A DNA stretch of 40,663 bases, taken from NCBI RefSeq assembly GCF_006864425.1, contig NZ_QHLI01000024.1, positions 1 to 40,663 on the forward strand, read 5' to 3'. A program made the translations under genes and the position numbers. Shown here piece by piece: positions 1 to 8,223 of this stretch. The first letter of the stretch is position 1, and the number at the start of each line of letters is the position of its first letter. The notes beneath the pieces are model-generated. The model searched no databases. It saw nothing but the letters and a program-made list of their open reading frames with translations, and was not told the DNA's origin. The stretch comes from Campylobacter troglodytis. Its GTDB lineage: Bacteria > Campylobacterota > Campylobacteria > Campylobacterales > Campylobacteraceae.

Positions 1-102
1 TGGTGTATTTAAGTTGCTTTTCTAATATAGTCTAAACTTAATCCTTTCTTTTGCTTTTGTTTGATACAAAGTTTGAAAAGATTGCCAAAGCTGTATTTTA
101 GC

Positions 103-901
103 TTAATTAAACTTAAGCGAATTTTTTCTTATCATTTTTAGTGAGATTTTACGCACATCTTGTTCTTTAATTTTCGTATTAGATCTAAATTTTGTTTCTT
201 TTGTATGAAGCAAGAAATTGCCCTTTTTGCTTTCTTTAATTTTAACTAAGTTATGTTTGGCATGGTATAAGAAGTTTTCGATGCCACTTATATGATTTGT
301 GCCTTTGGTAAATTCATTTTTGCTATGTTTTATAGGGTCTTGCACTTTAACCAAAATCTACTAAACCCTCATAAGCAACCCAACAATCACTATAAATGCT
401 AGATTCTTGCAAGTTGTTAGAAGCTCACAATTAGGCAAAAGCTCATTAGCAGAGCCTTTCTTAACGATTTGGGTATAAACTCGTGCGATTTTGCTTAAAC
501 ATATCTTCTCGCAGAGGGACGAATGCGTAGCACGAAGTAAAAGATGTTTTTTAAATGCTCCTCATCCACGCTTTTTTCTTACTCTTTTTGCACCTTCTGC
601 TACGCAACTACTAGCCTAGCATTGTCAAAAAATAACTCTCATTCTATTCAAACTCAGTGCTCATTTTCTAAAGAAACTTCATTTTGCTAATTTTTTCACA
701 CTCTTTTGCAATTAAAATACGAATTTCTAGCACAATTGCATTCACACAAACACGAGTTATTTTGCAAATTTGAGTGTCTTTTAGCCTCTAAATCAAGGCT
801 TCTTGCAAAGTTGCAATAGGCTTAACGAAGCAAAAAATACTTAAAAATTCATTAAATTATATCTGCAAAATTTGAGAATGTATCATATACTTGTTTTTCA
901 T
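103..901 (-). pseudogene. IS1595-type (ISXO2-like) transposase relic, copy A
   Basis: Decayed DDE transposase read on the minus strand. The start region (around 901) encodes MKNKYMIHSQI, typical of the family. Further on come a remnant of the VDESYF motif (here NESYF, near 635), an AYEGLVDF block (near 365) and an intact C-terminal part (103-354) with HISGIENF, HAKHNL and LLHTKETKFRSN. The frame is broken by stops, frameshifts and short inserts near 505-541, 595-628 and 795-842. It matches the relic at 23319-24321 through the upstream leader (both carry AAGATCATTTTAAGGTATAA before the start), the body and the 3' end. The element probably spanned about 90-1035. It is inactive as it stands; the family assignment is firm, the exact ends are not. 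Confidence 0.8.
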
Positions 902-1219
902 TTTGCTCTTTATACCTTAAAATGATCTTGTATCAAATTAAAATATCTTGATCCTTTATTTTTCATCGCTACAATCATAACTTCAAGCTTCTTTATGTTG
1001 GTTTAAGTTAAAGTGAGCTAAGGTGATTTTACAACAAAGTCCTTAAATTCATATTCACGGTAAAAGTCTTTTTTTGCCACAATTGAAATAAAGGGGCTTT
1101 TTCACGCTTTTTAAGATATGAATTTGTGAATTTTATTTTGCATCTTACAAAACGCCAAATCCACCACATAAACTAGATCTTATAAGATCAACCTTATTTT
1201 TACAAAAAAATTCAACTTA

Positions 1220-2305
1220 TCAAGGCAAAGGTTCAATTTCTCTTTGTTCGCTTAGATCCTCAGCTACTTGGGCTGCTAGTTTTAGCTTGTCGCTGTCAAA
1301 GTGCGTGTAAATGCGTGAGGTGTTAAGATTTGCGTGTCCTAGGGCTTCTTGGACTAGCACTAAGTCTTTTTGTTTTTTGTAGAGTAGGGTGGCGAAGGTG
1401 TGTCGGAGCATATGTGCGCCGTTTTTTTGCTTACGAATGCCAGCACGAAAGAGGATTTGCTCGACTATGCGGCTCACATAAGCCTGTGTGAGCGGGGTTC
1501 CCTTTTTGTTCGTAAAGAGATAGCAATCTTTGTTCGCATAATTTATCTGCAAATTATTAAGCAAGCTTTGAATGAGGTGTTTTTTTATCATTACAACCCT
1601 ATATTTATTGCCTTTGGCGCGAATCCGCACTACATAAAGGTCATTTTCTTCGCTGATGTCGCCCATTTTGACATTGATAGCCTCGCTCACACGGATACCT
1701 GTGAATATGATGAGCTTGATAATGAGCTTGTTGCGGATGGTGTTGCTCTTAAAGTCCGCATTTTCCACGCCGTCAAGGAATTTTGTAAGCTCATCCTCGC
1801 TCATAAATTCAGGCAGTTTCGCACCTTTGGCCCCCACAACGCCAGCCCAGCTTTTAAGTGAAATGTCGAAAATGTGGGCTTTGCCTTCCTCTTCGTTTTG
1901 CTTATCCAAAAAATCAAAGAAGTTAATCACGGCTATGCGGTAGTTTTTCTTGCTTGCATCGCTTAAAGATGCCGTAATGCTCGCAAGTATCTCCACTAAA
2001 AGTTCCTCATCTATCTGTGTCATCGAGTATAACTTGTATAGCACGAGATAGTCATAGAGTTTTTTCAAGGGGTTGAAGTAGGTATTCACGCCGATAAGCC
2101 CTGTGTTTCGAGCTTTTTTGATGAGGGCATCTAACTCGTCAATGTTTTTAACGCCCTTTGAGAGAGCGAAATTTACCTGGGCGAGTTCTTGTGGGTTTTT
2201 CAGCTCCTTGTTTGAGAGTGAATTTAGCTTGAATTTAGAGTATCGGCACAGCCAAAAGAGTAGGGACTCGCTGAAAGATGCTTCGCAGTCGAGAGGGTAT
2301 TTCAT
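1220..2305 (-). CDS. xerH: Tyrosine recombinase XerH (chromosome dimer resolution)
   Basis: Single-protein Xer recombinase of Campylobacterota, which resolves chromosome dimers at difH with FtsK. It has 361 residues, close to the roughly 355-362 usual for XerH. An N-terminal core-binding domain (about residues 60-150) precedes the catalytic domain (about 165-345). All six expected catalytic positions are visible: R205 (TGIRVSE), K231 (RAKGNK), H298 and R301 (HMLRHTF), H324 (LGHANL) and the nucleophile Y333 (RIYTHF). The start is supported by AAAGGAAA a few bases upstream. The gene stands alone, and its upstream flank (2306-3100) carries several dif-like half sites. A related phage or island integrase is the alternative, but the intact motif set, length and nearby dif-like site favour XerH. 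Confidence 0.88.
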   Translation of the reverse strand: MKYPLDCEASFSESLLFWLCRYSKFKLNSLSNKELKNPQELAQVNFALSKGVKNIDELDALIKKARNTGLIGVNTYFNPLKKLYDYLVLYKLYSMTQIDEELLVEILASITASLSDASKKNYRIAVINFFDFLDKQNEEEGKAHIFDISLKSWAGVVGAKGAKLPEFMSEDELTKFLDGVENADFKSNTIRNKLIIKLIIFTGIRVSEAINVKMGDISEENDLYVVRIRAKGNKYRVVMIKKHLIQSLLNNLQINYANKDCYLFTNKKGTPLTQAYVSRIVEQILFRAGIRKQKNGAHMLRHTFATLLYKKQKDLVLVQEALGHANLNTSRIYTHFDSDKLKLAAQVAEDLSEQREIEPLP

Positions 2306-2805
2306 ATTTTTCCTTTCTTTTTACCTTAATATATAGCATTTTTGTAACGCCAAAATACTGGCAATTCGTCACTTCTAGCCTACAACAGCAGGCGACGTGG
2401 TGTCCGTGCGAAACACTAACCCACACTTGCAAATCTACAACGCAAAATGCGTTTTTTAATAAATTAGTTTTCAAAACTCTTTCAAAGCCTGAATTTAAAT
2501 CTTAAATTTAAGTTTCTTTTGAAAACTATTAAATATTTTAGTATATTTTTTATAACAAAGAGGCTATAAACACTTAGTTTGTAGAAAAATGATTAAAAAA
2601 AGTGTGATTTTCAAACTTTTATTTAATAAATGCTTAAAATATGGCTTTGATTTTCAGCTTGAAAAGCTTTTTATGTGAATTTAGACAAAGTAGGGCGATC
2701 CGAGTGGATTAGGTCTAAACCGTGATGATTTTAAATTTGAGCTTGTCTAAGTTTTAAGAACTAAGTGTTTCATAAAGGCTTTTTTTTACAAAACATAAGA
2801 ACTTG

Positions 2806-2852
2806 TAAAGGTAAAATTGACTTGAATTTGTCATTTTGTATTGAAAACTATA
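2806..2852 (+). repeat. 47-bp direct repeat, copy 1
   Basis: Identical over 47 bp to 3039-3085 (offset 233). It starts TAAAGGTAAAATTGACTTG and ends TTGAAAACTATA, the left half of the dif-like site. Identity stops exactly where the two half-site contexts diverge. Confidence 0.95.
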
Positions 2853-3038
2853 TTACAAAAAAGCCATAAAAAAGCATAGAAAAACAAGAGCTTAAATTCA
2901 AAAAAGGGCTATGAAAAAATATTCAAAAAGGCAAATAAATTTTATAAAAATCTCTCAAATCAAGCGAAACAATAATTTTAAAAAAGCTTAAAAATACAAT
3001 ATAAAATATAACTTAAAAGCTACACATAAAAATGAGTT

Positions 3039-3085
3039 TAAAGGTAAAATTGACTTGAATTTGTCATTTTGTATTGAAAACTATA
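3039..3085 (+). repeat. 47-bp direct repeat, copy 2
   Basis: Second copy of the repeat at 2806-2852. Here the dif-like left half is followed by a right half (ATTTTCAAAC), giving a full inverted site. In copy 1 it is followed by TTACAAAAAAGCC instead. Confidence 0.95.
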
Positions 3086-3093
3086 ATTTTCAA
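3074..3093. other. Candidate difH recombination site (core)
   Basis: TTGAAAACTATAATTTTCAA is a 20-bp inverted repeat with one mismatched pair, which is the arm-spacer-arm design of Xer sites. It lies about 770 bp upstream of the xerH start. Known difH sites have this general form (GAAAAC...TTTTC arms), but I am recalling the consensus and did not align it. Confidence 0.5.
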
Positions 3094-3456
3094 ACTTTTT
3101 TATATTTTAACTCCTCGCCCTCTTTTAAAACTCATTAAAGCTTAATATATAGTATTTTAATAGCTTTTACCTTTTGAGTGTTTTAAATTTATCCATAAAA
3201 TTTAGCAAAGAATTTCTATGATCATTTTGCTGATTTTTATGCACTGAGAAAAGTTATGATTTTCCTAAAAAATTAAATAATTTTAAATTAAGTTTTTATT
3301 TTTTATCATATATTTAATTAAATGATATTTTTTGACTTAGTTATCTGCCCTATTTTCTTCTTTTAAAATCCCTTAAAAAATTACTCATTTTTAAAATTTT
3401 GTTTAAATTTTTAGGTTAAAATTTTGAGAAAATCATCTTTAATTTAAGGAAAAAAA

Positions 3457-4047
3457 ATGAAAAAGATCTTAACTAGTGTGGCTTTGGCTTCTGCCTTGTT
3501 TACAAGTTCTATTTTGGCTGAGGAATCAGGAGCCTTTGTAGGTGGTAATTTTGCTTATGCAACAGCTACTCCTTCTGGCTATGGTAGCAATTTTACAGGC
3601 TTTAGGTATGGACTTTTGGCTGGTTACAAGCAGTTTTATGATTCAGATGTTGGTGTGATGGGACTAAGATATTATGGAAGCTTGGATCTAGGCACAAAAT
3701 ACACAAAGGGCGACAACAACCCTCAAATCACAACTAGAAACATATATGCCAATGTAGATGTGCTATATAATTTCGCCCAAGATGCTGACTTAGAGTATGG
3801 GGCTTTTGCTGGTTTAGCCCTTGGCTATGTTACCCACTCAGTAGGTAGGAGAGGTGCTGGAAGCAGTGAGCCAAAAGGCTTTGATCTGGCTATGAATTTT
3901 GGTTTAAGGGCAAGTTCTTTTAATAATCACAGCTTGGAATTTTACACCAGACTAGGCTTTTTAAATCAAGAAGCCAAGGCAGCTGGGATAACCTCTAAGG
4001 TAACTCAGCCTTATCAAATGGGCTTTAGATATATCTACTCCTTCTAA
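3457..4047 (+). CDS. Small outer-membrane beta-barrel protein (Helicobacter OMP type)
   Basis: Predicted 196-residue outer-membrane protein. A signal peptide (KK start, hydrophobic stretch, cleavage after A21 in SILA/EES) is followed by a mature part that opens with GAFVGGNFAYA. It has alternating amphipathic strands, LLAGYKQFY, a repeated YNFAQ/YGAFAGLALGY pattern, and ends in GFRYIYSF. The terminal aromatic-F is the usual BAM recognition end of barrel proteins. The size fits an eight-stranded barrel, as in the small Helicobacter outer-membrane families. The ribosome-binding site TTAAGGA precedes the ATG. It is monocistronic, with a hairpin just downstream. Role unknown: adhesin, porin-like or structural. 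It is distantly like the barrel protein at 38748-39452 in layout. Confidence 0.78.
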   Translation: MKKILTSVALASALFTSSILAEESGAFVGGNFAYATATPSGYGSNFTGFRYGLLAGYKQFYDSDVGVMGLRYYGSLDLGTKYTKGDNNPQITTRNIYANVDVLYNFAQDADLEYGAFAGLALGYVTHSVGRRGAGSSEPKGFDLAMNFGLRASSFNNHSLEFYTRLGFLNQEAKAAGITSKVTQPYQMGFRYIYSF

Positions 4048-4055
4048 GAAAACTA

Positions 4056-4088
4056 GCAACTTGGAGCCTAAACTCTAAGTTGCGATTT
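4056..4088 (+). terminator. Probable intrinsic terminator after the barrel gene
   Basis: Inverted repeat GCAACTTGGAG / CTCTAAGTTGC (10 of 11 pairs, six-base loop) starts 9 bases after the stop and is followed by GATTTTG. The U-run is short, so termination strength is uncertain. Confidence 0.6.
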
Positions 4089-5487
4089 TGCTATTAGCTT
4101 TAACTAAACTTTTGCAACAATCTTGCTTTGTCATAGCCCTTTGTGGCACAAAAGCTTAACAAATTCACATTTTTGCTTGAATTTTTGTCTTAATTTCATA
4201 GATATAATTTAGGGAAATTTTTAAGTATTTTTGTTTTAGATAAAAAGATGCTCAAAGCTTTTAGTTTATAACAATTTTCTTACGAAAATGCCTAGCTTCT
4301 TCTAGCATAACAAATTTTGTCTAAAATCAATACTTTTTTAACAATAATCTTTAACTCTTACTTAAATTCAAAAACACTGCTTAATCTCCTTAGAATGTCC
4401 CTTCTTAAAATCATTTATTTCATCTGTTCGAGTTTGTGTAGCAGATGCGTAAATATAAAATTCACAGTTTAAAAAAAGCATAAAAATATTCTTATGCAAA
4501 GGCCTTTGCGTGGCAAAATATCATTTTTGTAGCATTTTGGCTGTTAGTTAGGGAAGTTCTTAGCTTTAAGCTTCAAAACCGCATATAAGCAAAAACCATA
4601 AATTCAAGGCATAAAATATATAGTTCAATTAAAATTGATGGTATTTGCTAAATTTACATTAAGTGGTATTTGTAATAATTTTTTAGACTAATCTTAAGTG
4701 AATCTTTCTTATCAATTTTAGTGAAACTTGATATAAACTGTGTCCTTTGAGTTTTTAGATCTAAATTTTCTCTCTTTTAAGCAAAAAACCTTGCACTTGA
4801 ATTTGCTACACCTTGTATACCCCCCCTACTTCGCTTTATATGACAAATGGAGGCTTTTTAGATTTTACTTTGTAGGACAAGAACTCTTTTGCAGAGTAAA
4901 GCTTTAATTAGAGCATAAATGCTTTAGTGTACATCCTTTTATACAGCTACAAATTCATAGCACTAACTTAAACTTCCTTTGTATATGCGAAATTTGAAAA
5001 CAAGGTTTTATTTTTTATAGCTTTAATTAGGACTTAAAAGGCTTTTAGGATAATTTAAGTTAAATTAAACCCTTTTTGCAAAATTAAAAGGGTCAGCTTG
5101 CAAAAATTCACAAAAGTGTGAATTTTTTTAAACCTTCACGCTTTTGTGAATTTAAAACAAAATACTTGAAGCTTTACAGCGAAGCTTAAATTCGGACTGA
5201 TTTTATCTCTACAATATTTTTGCCAAATTTTAAGCCCTCTTACAAGAATTCAAAGCAAGACATTTAGCTCTCAAAGCTAGATCTATAAATTCACAACGCC
5301 CTAACATACAATTTACAAAAGCAAAGCCATAAACTCACAAATTCACAAAACAAAGCTTTAAATTCACAAATTTTTACAACAAAGCCACAAATTTATAAAT
5401 TCACAAGTCCCAGCCCCTAAAATAAAATTCACAAAGCTTTGCCTTAAAACATAATTTGCAAAAACAAATTCACAAATTTACAAAAGC
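4089..5487. other. Gene-poor spacer rich in short words and IS debris
   Basis: About 1.4 kb with no credible gene. It contains a transposase C-terminal remnant (4665-4800) and a C7 run at 4820-4826. The last ~250 bases before the transporter's 3' end consist largely of repeated AATTCACAAA words (about 5270-5480). I see no tRNA or other structured RNA. Confidence 0.6.
4665..4800 (-). pseudogene. IS1595 transposase C-terminal remnant, copy D
   Basis: Read on the minus strand, about 100 bases encode LKERKFRSKNSKDT and then a KLIRKIHLRL-like end across frameshifts. This is homologous to the C-terminus of copy A (ETKFRSNTKI...MIRKNSLKF). The 3' flank (AATCTTAAGTGAATCTTTCTT) also matches the end of copy A. 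Nothing upstream of this tail is recognisable. Confidence 0.6.
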
Positions 5488-6999
5488 TCAGCCCTTCAAG
5501 GCTAAAAATTTACTCATTATCTTGGCTATGACAAAAAGCACAATGGCTGTGGCAAAAAGCACAAGGGCACATTGCATAAAAAGCTCTGGCAAATGCTCTA
5601 TATTATCAGCCCTAACCCCACCTCCTATTAGTCCTGCTATGAAGTTTCCAAGGGCTGAGCTTACAAACCAAAGTCCCATGATTTGATTTCTTATGATAGA
5701 GGGTGCTAGCTTACTCATAATGGAAAGCCCCACAGGAGAAAGGCAAAGCTCGCCCATGGTTAAAAACCATATACTAGAAACAAGCCACCAAGCAGAAACT
5801 GTTTGTCCTGTTTTAAGCACAGCATTTGCAGCAAAGATCATAATCACAAAGCCTATGCCAGCACCTATGATGCCAAGGATAAACTTAGTCAAGGAGCTAA
5901 ATTCACAGTTTCTTTTTGCCAAATAGATCCAAAGCATACTCATCAAGGGGGCAAAGGCTATGATGAAAAGCGGATTTAAGGACTGAGAAAAGGCTGCTGG
6001 AATTTCATAGCCAAAAAAGATCCTATCTGTGAAATCTTGGGCAAAGAGATTAAAAGAGGTTGGCTTTTGCTCAAAGGCTGACCAAAACAAGGCCGCTGCT
6101 AGATATAATAAAACCAGCAAAAAAAGACTTTTTTTCTCGCTGGCATTTAAGTTGCAAAAAAAGTATAGATAGCAAAAATAGATCCCTGTGGCAAGGACTA
6201 TGATTAGGATCATATTCTTTGAAAAGGATACAGGATCTATGATGATAAGCTTAAAATAAAAAAGCAAGAAAAGTACTACAAAGATAGCTAAGAAGATATA
6301 GATCAAAGGAAGGGCGAATTTGTTGATTTTAAGGGGAGCATCTACCTTAGCACTTAGTCCTTGCTCAAATTCTTTAAAGTCTTTAATGGTTTTAAAATAA
6401 AATATTAAAACAGCTAACAACATCCCAAGCCCACCTATGCCAAAGCCCAAATGCCAGCCAAATTCCTTTTGAACCGTCCCACAAAGCAAGGGTGCAACAA
6501 AGGCTCCTAAATTTATACCCATATAAAAGATAGTAAAGCCTGAATCCCTCCTAGGATCCTCGTCCTTATAAAGCATACCCACCATCACAGAAGAGCAGGT
6601 CTTAAAAAGCCCCGTGCCTATGACTATGAAGCAAAGCCCCAAAAAGAACATAGCCTGAGTAAATAAAGACAAGGCTATACATAAATGCCCTAGGGCTATG
6701 ATGATGGCACCATAAAGCACGGCTTTTTTTTGTCCTAAGAGATTATCAGCTAGCCATCCTCCTGGCAAGGTAGCAAGGTATAAACAGCCTCCAAATATAC
6801 CTACAATGGCAGCAGCTTGCTCTCTTGCGATGCCAAGTCCTCCCTCAAAGATGGCAGCTGCCATAAAAAGCACCAACAAGGGACGAATGCCATAAAAGGA
6901 AAATCTCTCCCAAAGCTCTGTCATTGAGAGTGAGAAAAGGGGTTTTGGATGTCCTACAAAGGATCTATCTAGGGCATTAACGGTGGGTTTTTCTTTCAT
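5488..6999 (-). CDS. dtpT: Proton-coupled oligopeptide transporter (POT/PTR family)
   Basis: Inner-membrane di-/tripeptide:proton symporter of the major facilitator fold. It has 503 residues with about 14 hydrophobic segments, as in bacterial POT proteins. The proton-coupling ExxER motif is seen as ELWERFSFYG near residue 29, the loop signature GGWLADNLLGQKKA near residue 80, and the PTR2 signature FTIFYMGINLGAF near residue 150. A late AFEQKPTSFNLFAQDF block is also typical. Substrate range cannot be read from sequence; the dtpT symbol is by family analogy. The start is the ATG at 6999, preceded by AAAGGACC. No operon partner: the flanks are repeat-rich and empty. It probably feeds amino-acid catabolism in a host-associated bacterium. 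Confidence 0.88.
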   Translation of the reverse strand: MKEKPTVNALDRSFVGHPKPLFSLSMTELWERFSFYGIRPLLVLFMAAAIFEGGLGIAREQAAAIVGIFGGCLYLATLPGGWLADNLLGQKKAVLYGAIIIALGHLCIALSLFTQAMFFLGLCFIVIGTGLFKTCSSVMVGMLYKDEDPRRDSGFTIFYMGINLGAFVAPLLCGTVQKEFGWHLGFGIGGLGMLLAVLIFYFKTIKDFKEFEQGLSAKVDAPLKINKFALPLIYIFLAIFVVLFLLFYFKLIIIDPVSFSKNMILIIVLATGIYFCYLYFFCNLNASEKKSLFLLVLLYLAAALFWSAFEQKPTSFNLFAQDFTDRIFFGYEIPAAFSQSLNPLFIIAFAPLMSMLWIYLAKRNCEFSSLTKFILGIIGAGIGFVIMIFAANAVLKTGQTVSAWWLVSSIWFLTMGELCLSPVGLSIMSKLAPSIIRNQIMGLWFVSSALGNFIAGLIGGGVRADNIEHLPELFMQCALVLFATAIVLFVIAKIMSKFLALKG

Positions 7000-7266
7000 C
7001 GAAGGTCCTTTATTATTTAAATTTGAATTTATTTTAGCTATAAAAGTGCAATTATTTCGTGTTCTAGCTTCTTTTGTGAAAAAACTTGTGCTTGTAGTTA
7101 CTAAGGGTTACAAAAATTCACAAGCTCTTTTAAAAAATTTGCAAATTTATTTTTTAAGAACTTAGCAAGGCTTGACATCCTGCTATTCAGTGCTTCTTGA
7201 AGCTATTTGAATTTAAACAGTGATTTTCGTGTTTTGTAATCCGTAATCCGTAGTCTGTTAGCACTT
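7000..7266. other. Intergenic stretch with TCCGTAATCCGTA words
   Basis: No gene. The end contains TAATCCGTAATCCGTAG (about 7239-7255), the reverse complement of words that recur just after the TonB-receptor gene (19598-19620). Similar TTCCGTAATCCGC words occur near 7850. Confidence 0.5.
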
Positions 7267-7518
7267 GCTTGAATTTAAATTCAAACCACTTCGTCCTTGC
7301 AAGTTTTTACCTTGTCATTGCGAGCCTTGCGAGAGCAAGGCGAAGAAGCTCAAATAAATTTTAGAGATATTTCGCTACGCTCAATATGACAAGAGATATT
7401 TCGCTACGCTCAATATGACAAGAGATATTTCGCTACGCTCAATATGACAAGAGATATTTTGTTTCGGCTACCCAACCCGCCCTTTCGTTACACTCAAAAT
7501 GACAAATAAATCAAATCT
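7267..7518 (+). repeat. Repeat module 1 with three 29-bp units
   Basis: A 252-bp module. It has a GCTTGAATTTAAATTCAA palindromic head, then GTCATTGCGAGCCTTGCGAG, then 29-bp units (AGAGATATTTCGCTACGCTC plus AATATGACA) starting at 7363, 7392 and 7421. It closes with GTTTCGGCTACCCAACCCGC and TCAAAATGACAAATAAATC. The GTCATTGCGAG...CGAAG core belongs to a widely distributed family of extragenic repeats. Confidence 0.92.
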
Positions 7519-7800
7519 GCTTGAATTTAAATTCAAGCCCACTCATTCATTGCAAGTTTTTACCTTGTCATTGCGAGCCTTGCGATAGCAAGGCGAAGAA
7601 GCTCAAATAAATTTTAGAGATATTTCGCTACGCTCAATATGACAAGAGATATTTCGCTACGCTCAATATGACAAGAGATTTTTCGCTACGCTCAATATGA
7701 CAAGAGATTTTTCGCTACGCTCAATATGACAAGAGATATTTTGTTTCGGCTACCCAACCCGCCCTTTCGTTACACTCAAAATGACAAATAAATCAAATCT
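7519..7800 (+). repeat. Repeat module 2 with four 29-bp units
   Basis: Tandem second copy of the preceding module, nearly identical but about 30 bp longer because it carries four 29-bp units (starts 7616, 7645, 7674, 7703) instead of three. A third palindromic head GCTTGAATTTAAATTCAA follows at 7801, so the duplication boundaries fall on this head. Confidence 0.92.
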
Positions 7801-7879
7801 GCTTGAATTTAAATTCAAGCCACTTCGTCCATATTCCGTGTTCCATTTTCCGTAATCCGCATTCTGCCCTCCGCCACAA

Positions 7880-8160
7880 ATAACAAGTGCGAATTTAAAG
7901 GCGACAGCTTGAATTTAAAGAAAACTTTTTATGCAAATTACAAATGTGAATTTAAAGGCGACAGCTTGAATTTAAAGCAAGGCTCTTTTATATATTTTAA
8001 AAAGCTTGAATTTAAAGAATAAAGCTGGAATTTAAAAAAACTTTTCACGCATTTTAAAAGGCTTGAATTTAAAAGCAAAAAGTTGAGTTTAAAGCAAGGC
8101 TTTTTTATGTAATTTACAAATGTGAATTTAAAAGCGAAGGCTTGAATTTAAAACTAAGCT
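7880..8160 (+). repeat. Interspersed CTTGAATTTAAA array upstream of gltX
   Basis: About ten occurrences of CTTGAATTTAAA or one-base variants, all in the same orientation. A longer unit (GTGAATTTAAAGGCGACAGC plus TTGAATTTAAAG) recurs around 7884, 7941 and, diverged, 8117. There is no open frame here. The gltX promoter follows directly. Confidence 0.8.
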
Positions 8161-8183
8161 TAAAAGCCTTAACCTTTTTTTGA

Positions 8184-8189
8184 TATAAT
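8184..8189 (+). promoter_or_regulatory. Predicted sigma70 -10 box for gltX-yggT-slt
   Basis: TATAAT preceded by TTTTTTTGA, the T-rich upstream context usual for Campylobacterota sigma70 promoters. It lies 34 bases upstream of the gltX start, with AGGA at 8210-8213 as ribosome-binding site. Confidence 0.6.
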
Positions 8190-8223
8190 CACGCAATATT
8201 TTCACAACAAGGACAAGTATTTA

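Larger units (their letters stand above)
2306..3456. other. Gene-free region upstream of xerH with dif-like half sites
   Basis: About 1.15 kb with no credible gene and strong AT richness. Dif-like half sites recur: TAGTTTTCAAAAC near 2464, TTTTGAAAACTATTAAA near 2517, TGATTTTCAAACTTTTA near 2606, TTGAAAACTATA near 2841, and a full inverted site at 3074-3093. A 47-bp perfect direct repeat ends in two of these. The last ~80 bases hold the promoter and ribosome-binding site (TTAAGGAAAAAAA) of the barrel-protein gene at 3457. Confidence 0.6.

Noticed and set aside
1400-1861. 153-codon open frame antisense to xerH
   Set aside because: Shadow of an intact recombinase gene with all catalytic residues.
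4820-4826. C7 run as a phase-variation tract
   Set aside because: No open frame or promoter with a gene next to it; it lies in IS debris.
7363-7732. 29-bp regular units resembling a CRISPR array
   Set aside because: The units are directly abutting with no unique spacers, contain the extragenic-repeat core, and no cas gene is present.
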